Below are positions 10,302 through 20,949 of a stretch of DNA of 64,000 nucleotides, one piece after another. The notes beneath the pieces were generated by a model. It had not been told where the DNA came from. It worked only from the letters and a program-made list of their open reading frames with translations, and did not search any database. Numbering within the stretch: the first letter of the stretch is position 1; each line of letters opens with the position of its first letter. Made by a program: the position numbers and the translations under genes. Source of the DNA: Cylindrodendrum hubeiense. Its lineage: Eukaryota; Ascomycota; Sordariomycetes; Hypocreales; Nectriaceae. The stretch is taken from contig JAANBB010000042.1 in NCBI GenBank assembly GCA_014621425.1, positions 112,203 to 176,202 of the forward strand, in the 5' to 3' direction.

Positions 10302-13300
10302 CTAGGCGTAGCGATTGAAGGGCTGGAGCCAGAGCATTTTGATAGCTTCGTAGACGCAGACCTCTCTCGCGTCGTCGACGATCCAAGATGGAAGGTCAAT
10401 TTCGGCTGCTAACTGGGGCGCCCACTTCAACAAGTTGAGTCGCTCAATGTTGTCGTGGTAGGTGTCCTTGATCTTTAGCAAGTGGAACTTCACCATGCCC
10501 TCTTGTCCGATACGGTTGAGCCGCCCAACCATATGGTGCATCGTTTTGGCGTTGAGGTGCCACGAGAGGGCGATTCCCTTGGAACAACATGTGTGCATGT
10601 TGACGCTGGTAGCCATTGTGTTGAAGTTGGCAACAAACACGTTCATGTCTGATCTCGGATTGTTCCACATCTTAATAACCCTGGTACGGTCTTTGGCTGA
10701 GTCGTGAGCTCGAATCGTACCAACCTTGAAGCGGGCGAGAAGAAGGATCTCGCAAACAAGTCTGTCAAAGTATGTTAGCAAAATGGCTCGCTTGTAATAG
10801 CGTTACCTACACCTCGGTGTATGGTGAAGGAATGCTGAGACGGTAGTCTAAGTAGAAAGGGAACTTACGACTGAATCCAAGGGGTGTCCACAAACACCAA
10901 GACTCGCTCCTTTTGCTTGTGAATGTAATCGAAGCAGAGGTCAAGAGCGCGAGTGATAAGGGGATTTTTAGTTGCAAGCCAGAGCAGCAGCCCGATATCC
11001 TGATGCCAACGCATGACATCTCCGTCCTCGGCGTAGAGCAAAAAGTAGTCCAAGCAATCTCCTTGGATTCGTTGGATTCGTTGGACATGCTCGACGCCGA
11101 GATGAGGGTCTTGATCTCTCCTTCTACGGAGGTTGCGGAGGCCTGTGTATAAGCTGGGTCGATTCGATTCTAGGACTTTAACATTGCGAGGGTCAAAGGC
11201 GGTAATGACGCCTTCGCGGTGCTTTCCAAAGTTGAGAAGGGCCCGAGACTGGGGAGCCTGGGCCTCGCTGGGCCCTCCGTGGTCTTCAGTGAAGATGACT
11301 AGCTCCTTGGCGTACTTCTGGCCCAATTCCTTCATCTTCTGCTTGGTTTCCGATCCGGCGGCAAATTCCAACTCTTCGACGATGACCGTGGCGGGCAGGA
11401 GACCATCTGAGGGATAACAGGTACTACCGTCGGGAAGGGAGACTGGGGTTCGCATGGTTCGCATGATGTGCATCTTTTTGAGACTTGGACGCACAACATC
11501 CATGATGGGGTTAATATCAGAGATCCCTCTGCTGATGCAATAAGAATACAAGCTAGGCAAAAGGATCCAGACCGATTCTTTGTTCATGTCGTAAATGTTC
11601 TTGAGAGGTTGGGCCTCTGGGTGACTGTCGAGGTATTTCTGACTGAAGATGCCGGCAGTGGTCTTTCCCTCCCCATTGTCGTTCGTCTCGGTGTAAGGAT
11701 CGTACGAATCAAGGTACATACCTGGACCCCAGCCAACCTCTTCACCTTTCGGGCTCCACGTGCAATTGAGTGACTTTGACATCAGAGATAATGGTGAGAG
11801 GAGGTCACGGAAAGAGCTCATGAGAGGCGTTCCGGTAACCCAGATGAGACTTTCCCACTTGAGCAGTCGCATCATGTTCCTGTACGAGCCGGCCCAATTT
11901 CTCGCGACTTGGGCTTCGTCAGCAATCAGCCAATCGAAGTGAGCATGGGCGAGCCCGGTCTCGGAGTGTGTGTAGGAAACCTGATTGCCATCGGCCTGTT
12001 CCCGTTGTACGTCGGTCAGCCAGATCACATTGTCGGCAGGGACCTCTTCAGGCGCGAAGCGACGAATTCTGGTTCGTCGGGGATGGAAATGGGAAGCGTC
12101 AATGTGGACACCTCTGTCCTCTTCCTGTTGTGCCCCGCCATCCGTGCTCGCTGAAACAGATGTGTCGGGCTTCCACTTGAAGTACTTCGACTTCATGTTC
12201 AACATTCGCCATCTCCACGTTGTGTATGTCGAGATCACTACCGTTTTGCCTGACTATGAAGGGTTAGTAAGCGAATATCGAGGGCGATCATAGAAGTGAC
12301 TGGGCAAATGAGTAGATTCAGTTGGATTTACCTTTGGATCATCTTGCTTATTGGATAAGGTGATGAGCACGTTGAGGAGCTCCTCAGTACTGTACACGGA
12401 TGCTAGCTTATCGGGAAATGTTTCTTCATTGCCGTAGAAAACAATCAAGTTGAGGTCTGGGAATTGCCGTCTTGCCTCATCGTAAGTTTGATGCACGGAA
12501 TTGACTGGCGTCAGGATGAGGTGTGGCCGAAAGCGGATGGACTTGTCTTCCTCGAAGCGCTTCACTTGGAGACGATGCCACAGGACCAAAACAGTGAGAT
12601 ATGTAGTCGTCTTCCCTGTACCGACGTCGTTGGAAAGGAATGTGTGAGGGAAGGAAGTCGAGGCCTTGGTGACGATTCTGTCGGCATCTGGAGCATCTGG
12701 TTAGAAAAATGCCGAGCTCTGCTACGAATACCACAGGGGCTTACCAATGAGCTGATGAGGCAGAAGCGGTCGGATGTTGGGAGCATCATTGAGTCTCATC
12801 TCTGGCCATGGACCGAGGCCATGTCTGGATAAGACTTCATTGAGATCGACTCTGGTGTCGGGTTGTAGGGAGGAGACGTGGTGTTCGAGGGCGTATTGCC
12901 GCTTCATCTCAGCATCGAGCTTGTCAATCTCTTCGGGGTGCTTCTTCAGAAAGTCCTGAATGACAGGAGACGTGTGTTGCTTCTTGATGTAAGTGTCCAG
13001 TTCCTCTTCCTTGGTGGGGATGCACAAGTTAGCCAGTTGCGATCGAGTCTTAGCCTCGGTTACAACCAGTTCATCCAGGCGATGGCGAAGTTTGAGGACC
13101 CCCAGGGCATTCTCAAGTTCCCCATGCGAGATAGGCTGTGTCTTCTTGGATTTGAGCTTGTACCTGGGGCGGTATGCCATTACTGAGCTCATCTGCTCCA
13201 TGGCGGCCTCGTGCACATCGAGCGCGTCAGTGCCCGCAAGTGGCTGTTGTGACAAGACCGAGGAGGCATCCCCAACTGTTGCCACGTGCAGGCGTTGGTC

Positions 13301-14621
13301 TTGAAGGTCCTCCTCCGGCTCCACTTCTCGGCGCAAAAGCTGCCTGATGTTGTTGATGGCCTGTGTCGAGACACCGTCGAAGTCAACCTCGTCGTCAAGG
13401 TTATCAGAGTCGGAGACTTGGTCAAGATACCCTGGAAATTCAGTGCAGCTTTGGTTTCTGGGAGATGAATCAGATGAGAGGTTATGTTTACCGTCGCGCC
13501 GTTTCAACTGGCAGAAGATGAGGAGAACCGCACGGTTGAGGTCCTCCATTGAGAAGAGTCCAGCAACGTCCTTGTCCTCATTGCCACCAAAGCCAGGAGG
13601 CGATGGGAAGCGATGTGGGTAGGCTTCTTGATTTGCACACAACTCGGACTTTGGGGTCTTGGAGTTGATGGGGGCAAAAAGAAGTACTTGAACGGCATGA
13701 ACAAGAATGAAGATGATGGAGGACGTGTTGCTTGCCTGGTGAGGAGAACCTGTGCCCGGCCAGACGTCACGATGCGCGACAGGGAGGAAGATGGGCTTCG
13801 AAACACCATTGGCGACACAGTCAACAACCCATTTTACGTCGGGATTTTCGTAGGCCTTGATGACGTGAACTGGGTTGGGCAGCTTGGGCGTATGCCCGGT
13901 TGCTGTCGCATTCTCAGTAATGGCATTGATTGTATTCAAGACACAGCGATAGAATGCCCGAAAGCGCAACTGATTTTCGGTAGGAGTGTCGTAGTTTGGA
14001 GGAGTGTCGCAGTTTGGCTGAAGGCGCTCTTTGACGGTTGTGAGTTGAAACCTGTCATGGAGGACGAGCATGGCATCCTGGCAAACATCGGGAACTTGCA
14101 CAAGGTCGTTAGTTGACGAGCAGAAAACGAACAGAGCAAGAACCTGATAAGAGAGAATGAGGAGAAGAAAAAGACTTACAAACAATGTCAAGGAATGAGA
14201 TGAGCTCATTTGTTGTCTTGAAGTGACAATAGGCCGCAAGGAGAGCTTGATTATCGACGCTGGACGACCACTTGGAAAGGAAGTGAACACCGTGGGGGTA
14301 TCCGAGTGACTCCCACTTCTTTGCACGCTCTTCTCGATGGACGCGTCCTTTTTGCAAGGGCGGGCTTCGGTTGAGGAGGCCGAGACTAAGGCCACGATGC
14401 CAACGAGGTGTCGGCTTGACTGAGGCGTAGTCAAGGTGAGGGAACTTGCTGCTGACAGGGGTGGCTCTCCGTTCGTCGTTGCCATTATCCAGAGCAGGGA
14501 CTTCGTTCAAAATTGCCGCATGACGTGAATCAGTCGTGCAAAGCTCGTTGGCTGGTGGCTCAGTGTCGAATGGGAGCTTTCTTTTCGTGCCCCGGGGCGA
14601 GGTGGGATCATGCGACTCCAT
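10302..14621 (-). CDS. SNF2-type DNA helicase/ATPase, interrupted by a late in-frame TAG
   Basis: Five exons, 14621-14180, 14094-12745, 12696-12332, 12253-10869 and 10761-10302, give 1,333 residues. The phases agree at every join. The first 590 residues are a fungus-type N-terminus. The Walker A motif NDVGTGKTTTYL is split off by the third exon (about residue 625). Walker B DEAQ is in WLIADEAQVARN (about 832), motif III is WVTGTPLMSS, and motif VI is MVGRLNRIGQ, all typical of SNF2 ATPases that move along DNA or remodel chromatin. The chain stops at TAG (10302-10304) after NRYA, and 187 further in-frame codons look coding, so the protein is probably truncated. The motor is complete, so it may still be active. 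The promoter lies against a repeat-rich tract. Nuclear localisation is inferred. Confidence 0.8.
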
Positions 14622-14941
14622 CGCAACCTAGTCCCAGGTGTCAGCAACTGGCAACAATGAGGGCCGTAGGGCTTACCAGGCATGTGGAGAACCAGTCGGA
14701 GCAACGCAGGAGAGGAAAAACCTGCCGGAGGACAGGATCCGACACGGGCGTGACTGAAGCCGTACCGGGATGCCTCCAAACCCAGGCAAGTTGGTTCCCA
14801 GACAGATGTGACGTGCATAACGCACACAAAGGATTGAGAAAGAGAAGGAAGTGAGTGGTTGATTGACAGGGATCACGAGTATCCGCGGGAGAAAGACCGC
14901 GGGTGAGACCCGCAAGGAAGATGAGAAGAGGCAATAGGTCA

Positions 14942-15475
14942 ACTGAATGAAGGTGCAAAGGCCTCGTGCGCGACCCGTAAGGAAAGATGAAATGAAAGTG
15001 TGTGGTGGAGAAGAAAGTGAGAAGATGAAGGTGGGAGGGTGAGGTGAGAAGGTGGAGGTGAGGAGATGAAAGTGAGAGGGTGAAAGTGAGAGGGTGGAGG
15101 TGAGAAGGTGAAAGTGAGGAGATGATGAGAACCTCTCGTTTGTTGTTTTCAGCCCTCTTCCCTTTCATGTCCAAGGTCACCAAGACAACCTTAACCCTCA
15201 GGCAGCAGCCTCTTCACTGTGCCCGAAGCAAACGCTCTGCTCTGTGATTCACAGTGATTGTTTCTTCTCTGCCTAAGGCATTCGTTTGTGCTCAAGGCAA
15301 CCACTGTTGTTTGGTGCCCAAGGCAAACGTGAGAGTTGGTGCAAACGCCAAACAACGAACGAACGGGTAGTGGCATCCGAGGCCAGCAACTCACCGGAAT
15401 AACTGATATCCGATTTCACCGCCAACACAAAGACGACCAAGACTATTGCCTGCTGTGCCTCATGCATGAGGGGTA
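14942..15475 (+). repeat. Dispersed repeat, longer copy
   Basis: Both ends match a shorter copy at 19229-19441 in the same orientation: AGGTGCAAAGGCCTCGTGCG at the left and CTGATATCCGATTTCACCGC with TATTGCCTGCTGTGC at the right. The inside of this copy is expanded by a purine-rich tract. The family is not recognised; a decayed LTR or non-autonomous element is possible. Confidence 0.6.
15001..15127 (+). repeat. Purine-rich imperfect tandem repeat (GAGGTGAGAAGGTG/AAAGTGAGAGGGTG)
   Basis: The stretch is almost all A and G with scattered T, built from 7-14 nt units such as AGGTGAGAAGGTGGAGGTGA and AAAGTGAGAGGGTGAAAGTG. It produces long spurious His/Leu/Ser-rich frames on the minus strand. A triplex- or G-rich structure is conceivable. 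The same unit survives briefly in the copy near 19325. Confidence 0.7.
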
Positions 15476-16010
15476 GAGAACGGAAACTCACTGGTGTAGT
15501 ACATGAGCTCAGTTGGAGAATGCGGGCTTTCGACGAACATCTTTCGAGTTAACTCGGGGCTGTCGAGGTAGCCAAGGGATAGTTGACTGCCGCTAGTGAA
15601 GATGTTGCCTTGAACCCCGAAAGGGATTTCTTACCAAGTTACCATACGAGTTCACAACGTGGACCCTCGGCGCGAACTTCTGAAAAAGGGCCCTGGTTGC
15701 GAGTTCGCTGGTGAGGACCAAAGATCGTAGGTGAGGCAGTTCTGCAAATGTGCAAGTGGCTGAAGCCTTTGGACAATGTGCAATCAACAAGGCCTTGGCT
15801 GCAACAGGAAGGCGGACGATGAGAGGTGGAGGTAGATGCCACGGCCCGTTGGTGCTTCAGGCTCAAAGCCTGAATGCATCAAGGTCCTCCCGTCAGGGTC
15901 TCACGTCTCCCTCCCGCCAGAGCAGCCAGTTCTAGCCATCTGCCTCTGCTAGGTATTAGCCACCTCCGTTTACAACCCTGAATCAGAAAGAATCAGAAAG
16001 AGTCGCCATC

Positions 16011-17165
16011 ATGGGCACACCGGCCGATCACCTTCCGCCCGCTCTCTCCAACGATGCCATCAACATGCTCTTACAGACGGCCGGAATTCCTCAGGCCACT
16101 GCGATTGCCCATCCCAAGGTAAAGGCGCAGTACCACTCCGGCTATTTCCTCACTCTGCCGCACACCGATGAGTCCTGCGGCCCATCGGAGCTTGTCCTTC
16201 GCGTCTCGGGCCGCCACCTACCAGCCATCAAGACCGCGAACGAGGTTGGCGTCATGACTTGGCTCTCCAAGAACACCACGATTCCTTTGCCCAAAGCCAT
16301 AGCCTACAGTGCCTCTACGGACAACCCCATCAGCCACGAGTATACCCTGCTCTCTCGCGTCAAGGGCGTCACGCTGAGCGATGTCTACGACAGCCTGAGC
16401 CAGGAACAGATTGCCCATGTTCTTAACCAGCTCATCGACTTCCTCTGCCAGCTGCAAGACTTCCCGTGGGATGGCATCGGAGGTCTAGTTCTTAATGAGC
16501 AAGGCGAAATCAGGCTCGGTCCAGTGCTAGATGAGACGTTCTAGCAAGTTCCAAACATTGAGGCCCTGTGGCCTGAAGGCGAGACGGTGGCCACCCTCAA
16601 CATCGGTGGACCGTACCCGACGTACATAGGCTACATTTCCGCACAGGTCCTCAAGAACGTTCGCCTCATCCAGACCCACGACAAGCTGGCATTCATGCGG
16701 GATGCAGTCCCCCGCCTCGAGTCCTTCGTGCTAGCCCTCTCCGCGCACGCCGATGAGCTGAACAAGGTCAAGCTCCGGTTGGCGCACAAGGACCTGCACT
16801 TCGCCAACCTCGTCTTCGACATGTCGTCGGGCAAAATCACGGGTGTCTTGGACTGGGATTTCTCGGGCGTCGTGCCGTTCATCAAGTGGAATCCGAGACG
16901 CTCGTCTCTTTGGAACGGGCTCGATGACGCAACGTCGTTCGACGAAAAGCAGCGGCTGCTGGAACTTTTTACCCAGCGTTGCGAGGAAAGGGGCGTCTCG
17001 CTGCTTGACGACGCAAATTACACCTCGCCGTTACAGGAGAGCACGCAGAAGGCGGCCGACTTCCTACGGGCGATAGTGGAGGTGTCGCCGAGGGATCAGA
17101 GGCAAGATCTAGTGCAGGGATGGAGGGAGATAGTTCTAGAGAATATTGCTCAATATGGTGCCTAG
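16011..17165 (+). pseudogene. APH-type phosphotransferase (protein kinase-like) split by an in-frame TAG
   Basis: One uninterrupted frame runs from the ATG at 16011 to 17165, except for a single TAG at 16542-16544. The first part is 177 residues and the full reading would be about 384. The domain is an aminoglycoside phosphotransferase/choline kinase-like fold. It shows the beta strand SELVLRVSGRHLPAIKTANE, a hinge HEYTLLSRVKGVTLSD, then after the stop the catalytic loop LAHKDLHFANLVFD (Brenner motif HxDxxxxN) and the metal site GVLDWDFSG. Both halves are needed for activity. The stop sits where the frame reads DETF-stop-QVPNIEALWP, which suggests a lost Trp (TGG to TAG). Codon use is alike on both sides, so the lesion appears recent, or is an assembly error. 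No GT-AG intron removes it. Confidence 0.75.
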
Positions 17166-17351
17166 CAAATCTCATCAGGCGTGAATGAAGTTATTTCTAC
17201 TCTAACTTTACCTTAAATGGCCCAGGGCTCAACCATGACAAAATTCCCCGTCCCAAAGGACGTTCCGTTGGCCGCGGGTAGATAGCAGCAGATGGAGAGA
17301 AGAAGCTCCCCGTTGTCGAGTTCCTAAAGGCACGCAATAGCTCCCTCGCAG

Positions 17352-18410
17352 CTAACCATTTTTCCTCCCCGGCACATCGCTGACGAAATGCTTCATCAGA
17401 GTCTTGTTCCCCAGCGTTGCCACACGGTTCTGCATCGCCATCTCCGCCCTCCTCGCTTTAGCAACCTGCGACTTTTGCACGGCAAGAATTGCTCGCTGCT
17501 GCGACATGGGCAGGTGAAGGAGGCTACGACGGTCCTCGGCGCGGAGGTGCATGAGCTGTCGGGTGGTGAAGGAGGCTTCGCGTCTCTGGGCTCTGGTGAG
17601 TGCCCCAGCGGTCGAATCCAACTCGCTGTCGGGTGCGGGCTCGACGGGGTTTGAGACATCGTCAAGTTGGACATGGGGCGTGGGCTCCAATCCCGTGCGC
17701 GGTTTGCGATGGGAAGGGCGAGTCATGACAGATTGCCGGTGGGACAGCAGCTTCCCCGATGCAAGGCGGAGCGTTGTGTTGTCAGGCTGGACGAACTTGG
17801 GTTCCGCGCGCTTCCCGGACGGCCCAGCACCTTTTGCATCATCATCATGCACTGCTTCCCCGACAGCTTGGTCGTCTTCGCTGACGTCACCAACCTCGTC
17901 GCCGCCTTCCAAGTCAGAACCAAAGTCGTAGAAGTCGCGGAACTCGGAGTCCTCGTTGTAGAGATCAAACTTGCAGTGGCCCTTGCCCGACATGTGGTGC
18001 TGCGCTGCCTCGGCTGTGCGCCGTTGGGAGCCGCAGTAGAGGCATTCGAAGTAGCCAAAGATGACCAGGTGGAAGTAGGCGAGGAGCGTCTCAATCGCCA
18101 CCACCAGGCGATTGATTTCCGGGATGACAAAGCCATGCGCCTGGCGCATATGAGCGACGTTGCTGTGGACATCCGAGTTCACCTGGTTACAGAAGAGACA
18201 CTGCGTCGGGTCACACTCTCGATCGACAGATGGCTCGTGTTCCTCATCGAGTCCTGTTCCAACATCTTCATCTCGGTCGCTGTCCGGATCTTCGGGATTT
18301 ACACAGTGAAAGCCAGCCGAGAACTGGCCAGCGTCGTGTGACAATGGCGATGGCACTGGCTGAGATAAGGATGCTGCCAGGATACTTGAAATATTCCCGT
18401 CCGAGTCCAT
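17352..18410 (-). CDS. C2H2 zinc-finger protein related to ribosome biogenesis factor Rei1/ZNF622
   Basis: A single exon of 352 residues. The ATG at 18410 is chosen because the frame upstream has only GTG. Two fingers are clear. The first is CLFCNQV...HMRQAH, followed by HGFVIPEINRLV. The second is CLYCGSQRRTAEAAQHHMSG with KGHCKFDL. The spacing and the later LASGKLLSHRQS match the middle of Rei1, a cytoplasmic pre-60S maturation factor. The usual N-terminal finger is missing and is replaced by a Ser/Asp-rich stretch. So this is probably a Rei1 paralogue rather than the essential gene. The middle is acidic (GDEVGDVSEDD) and the C-terminus basic (RRAEMAMQNR). A 209 bp inverted-repeat element sits 89 bp upstream of the start. 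Confidence 0.8.
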   Translation of the reverse strand: MDSDGNISSILAASLSQPVPSPLSHDAGQFSAGFHCVNPEDPDSDRDEDVGTGLDEEHEPSVDRECDPTQCLFCNQVNSDVHSNVAHMRQAHGFVIPEINRLVVAIETLLAYFHLVIFGYFECLYCGSQRRTAEAAQHHMSGKGHCKFDLYNEDSEFRDFYDFGSDLEGGDEVGDVSEDDQAVGEAVHDDDAKGAGPSGKRAEPKFVQPDNTTLRLASGKLLSHRQSVMTRPSHRKPRTGLEPTPHVQLDDVSNPVEPAPDSELDSTAGALTRAQRREASFTTRQLMHLRAEDRRSLLHLPMSQQRAILAVQKSQVAKARRAEMAMQNRVATLGNKTLMKHFVSDVPGRKNG

Positions 18411-18498
18411 TGAAAGTGAGGTAACACAAGGGGTGAAGCTTGAAGAAGTTGGCAGCGGGTTGATCACCTACTTAGCATGTGATTGATTGTGGTATGAC

Positions 18499-18707
18499 GT
18501 TGGCGATAAGTCAATGGGCCTCTACCTCAACGGGCCCTCCCTTACGTAAAGGCTCAGCGCGTGCGCCTTTCCTATTTTAGAATAGCCTGTGACTTCAATC
18601 GACTACCCAGTGTGATCGTCGCCAAAATTACCTAAATAGAAAGGCGCGCTAAACCCAAACGAAAAGGGGGGCCCGTTGAGGTAGAGGCCCATTGACTTAT
18701 CGCCAAC
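18499..18707. mobile_element. MITE-like element with 42 bp terminal inverted repeats
   Basis: The left end starts GTTGGCGATAAGTCAATGGG and the right end finishes CCCATTGACTTATCGCCAAC. The arms are reverse complements over about 42 bp with one mismatch. An inner pair (AGCGCGTGCGCCTTTCCTAT and ATAGAAAGGCGCGCT) extends the fold, so the whole 209 bp is nearly palindromic. There is no coding capacity. No clear target-site duplication is seen (left flank GTATGAC, right flank AAGAAGT). Confidence 0.75.
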
Positions 18708-18921
18708 AAGAAGTGAAATAAAGGTATGAAGATTGTGGGGGTGGGAGAACGCGTCAGGTATTTGCCTGGATTAATTAATTACTAATCTCGATTTACCGTA
18801 AATTTGAGGGTCCTCATCCTCATACCTGCTCAGCCGACTGTGCGAATAACATCATATCATGAATCGCACAGCCGGCTGTGCAAACAAGACCTGTTGTGTA
18901 CCTAAGCAGAATACATCCACT

Positions 18922-19096
18922 GCGCCCTAAGCCTCCAACAGCTACAGCGGCCATGGCGCCCTGAGGCTGAAGCGGTTGTTCGTTCTTAAATCCTAGAGCT
19001 TTGTTGCTGGATACTTATTAGAGCGCTGAAGCTGCCGTGGGTACTCAGGGCGCTGTAGCTACTGTGGCCGCTGAAGCTGCTGGAGGCTCAGGGCGC
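18922..19096. repeat. Inverted repeat with 32 bp arms, plus direct CAGGGCGCTG repeats
   Basis: The arm at 18922-18953 (GCGCCCTAAGCCTCCAACAG...) is the reverse complement of 19065-19096 (...CTGGAGGCTCAGGGCGC) with about four mismatches and a 111 bp loop. Inside and next to the right arm CAGGGCGCTGT repeats directly. A smaller inverted pair, CAGCCGACTGTGCGA and TCGCACAGCCGGCTG, lies just upstream near 18831-18880. The origin is unknown. Confidence 0.6.
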
Positions 19097-19228
19097 TGTG
19101 GCCGCTATAGCAAGGGCCATATAGCAAGTATCAACCCGCCAATAATGCTTCTGTTTATCAGGCAGGTGAATAACATGAGCAGTAGGACGAAACATACCAA
19201 AGATTTTACCGATTTGATAAGGATAGGG

Positions 19229-19441
19229 GCCTACTGAACAAAGGTACAAAGACCTCGTTTGTGTGTGACCGGTAAGGAAAATAAAATGGAACTGCTTTGG
19301 TGGAGAAGAGAAATGTGTGGTAGAGATGAAAGTGAAAAGTAGTGATATTGGAGGCTAGCAACTCACCAGAATAACTAATATCCGATTTCACCGCCACCAG
19401 AAGACCGACCAATACTATTATTGCCTGCTGTGCTTTATGCA
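19229..19441 (+). repeat. Dispersed repeat, shorter copy
   Basis: It matches the two ends of 14942-15475: AGGTACAAAGACCTCGTTTG at the left, then CTAATATCCGATTTCACCGC and TATTGCCTGCTGTGC at the right. The copies differ by a large internal deletion or expansion and by several C/T and G/A changes. Confidence 0.6.
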
Positions 19442-19646
19442 AGATGCACCTTACGCCAAGTTGAGAATCGCATCTCGCATGGTGGCAAACGGGTTGCTCC
19501 AGCAGGAACCCAAACGGTATATGGAACTTCGACTTGTAGCAAGCTTCCCTCGCGGGTAATTTAAACTACAATCATCCTCTACTTATGTAATACAGTACGC
19601 AGCTCTAGTTGCATGGCCTTTTTTTCTTTTCCTTCTTATTTTCCTC

Positions 19647-20949
19647 CTAGTATTTATTGCCTTCCCACCCGAGTACCTGTTGTCTTCCATAGTCAGCCGC
19701 AGCGGAATGTGCCGATGTGACTGTAACCTGCGTCTGCTTCAGGATGTACTTCTGGCTGTCACCATCGTCGTCCACACTCTCGCGCGATCTGTCCTTCTTG
19801 TGGTACTCGGGGTTGTTTGCCACTGAGGGGGTGAAGGTGTCCATCTTGACGCTGTCCCCATACCGATGCTGTGAGCCCTGTCCCTGACCATTCCGAGCCG
19901 CGCCGGACTCGAGGTGGGCGGACGGGTGTTTGGAGCCACCGCCGCTGCCATAAGTGCTGCTGCTAAAGATAGGCAGACTAAGCAGAGGTCGCAGGGCCGG
20001 CATAGACCCAGCGATGAGTCCAATTCCTTCTTCCACGACGGACCACAGCCCGATCGCCCCCGTGCTGTACATAAATTCGGTCGGATCGTCGTACAAAGTA
20101 AGGTATCGCAGTCGGACGATGGTCGCACAGCTCGCACTAAGCACATTGTCAGTTATTTGACCCAAAGAAATATCAGAGAGTTGTTGCAAGTTACTCACAA
20201 AGCGGCAAGACCAAGCATGATACCAACTGAGAACTTGATGCGGGACTTCATCTGGATGTTCCATAGCAAAACTCCCGGAAGGATGGCAAGAGTCCAATCG
20301 GACACGATAGAAACGGCCGAGAAGAAGTAGCCGACATTGCTGTTCAGCTCGGAGTTGCAAATACCCGTCGTCTCACCCCAGAGCGCCGTGATCGGATGGC
20401 ATATATTCGCGATGGCGATGATGAAGATGACAGCCGAGATGCTTATGAGGCCCAAGAGGCCCCAAATGGTCCATACGAATCCACGACGCTTATCGGATAT
20501 ACGGAGAAGAGTCACACAGATGCTGGACTTGATGGGCACCGTGCAAGTTGCGTAGGAGAACTGGGCGACGAAGAAGAGCTTGCGATGCATCGTTAGCTTG
20601 AGGTAGCGTCGATTTCGGGAGTTGGGGAATCACCTTAGTTCCCTTCATTATGTCGGCCGTTTCAAGCGCTGCCCTGCGCTGCCCTGCGCCGTGAAAACAA
20701 CATATGATGACTAGGATTGCCGTCACTGAGTAAAAGACCTGCAGCGTCTTTGCGTCAGCGGTTGAACTGTTAGCCAGAGAGGGAGTTGTAGAGACGTACG
20801 AGACCAGCACACATGAGCCAGTCATCTAACCCCATGCTCTTTTTCCATCTTCGGACTCCCAAGCGTGCGATGACGGTGATCCAAGACAACGCCAGCATCA
20901 ATATCGTGATATAGAGAAGAGGTACACCCTCACCTGCCACTGGGGCCAT
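19647..20949 (-). CDS. Fungal rhodopsin-domain integral membrane protein
   Basis: Four exons, 20949-20800, 20738-20634, 20578-20199 and 20136-19647, give 374 residues. The introns are 55-62 nt GT-AG. The ATG at 20949 has a perfect ACCGCCATGG context just before the first helix. An in-frame ATG at 21045 would add 32 residues. Seven hydrophobic helices are readable, e.g. LLYITILMLALSWITVIARL, VFYSVTAILVIICC, FVWTIWGLLGLISISAVIFI and VGYFFSAVSIVSDWTLAILP. The sequence GLDDWLMCAGL and the Cys in ANICHPITALW are signatures of the fungal rhodopsin domain. It has no retinal lysine that I can identify. The 150-residue hydrophilic tail is Ser/Gly-rich. These plasma-membrane proteins are mostly uncharacterised; a receptor-like role is a guess. 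Confidence 0.85.

Noticed and set aside
13454..13490. Possible 35 nt intron (GTAAACATAACC...CCCAG) in the helicase gene
   Set aside because: Too short for a fungal intron, and the open frame with matching phases to the next exon does not need it.
14641..15183. 180-codon minus-strand frame rich in Ser/Leu/His
   Set aside because: It is the translation of the purine-rich tandem repeat and its flanks; no family pattern, and it overlaps the dispersed repeat.
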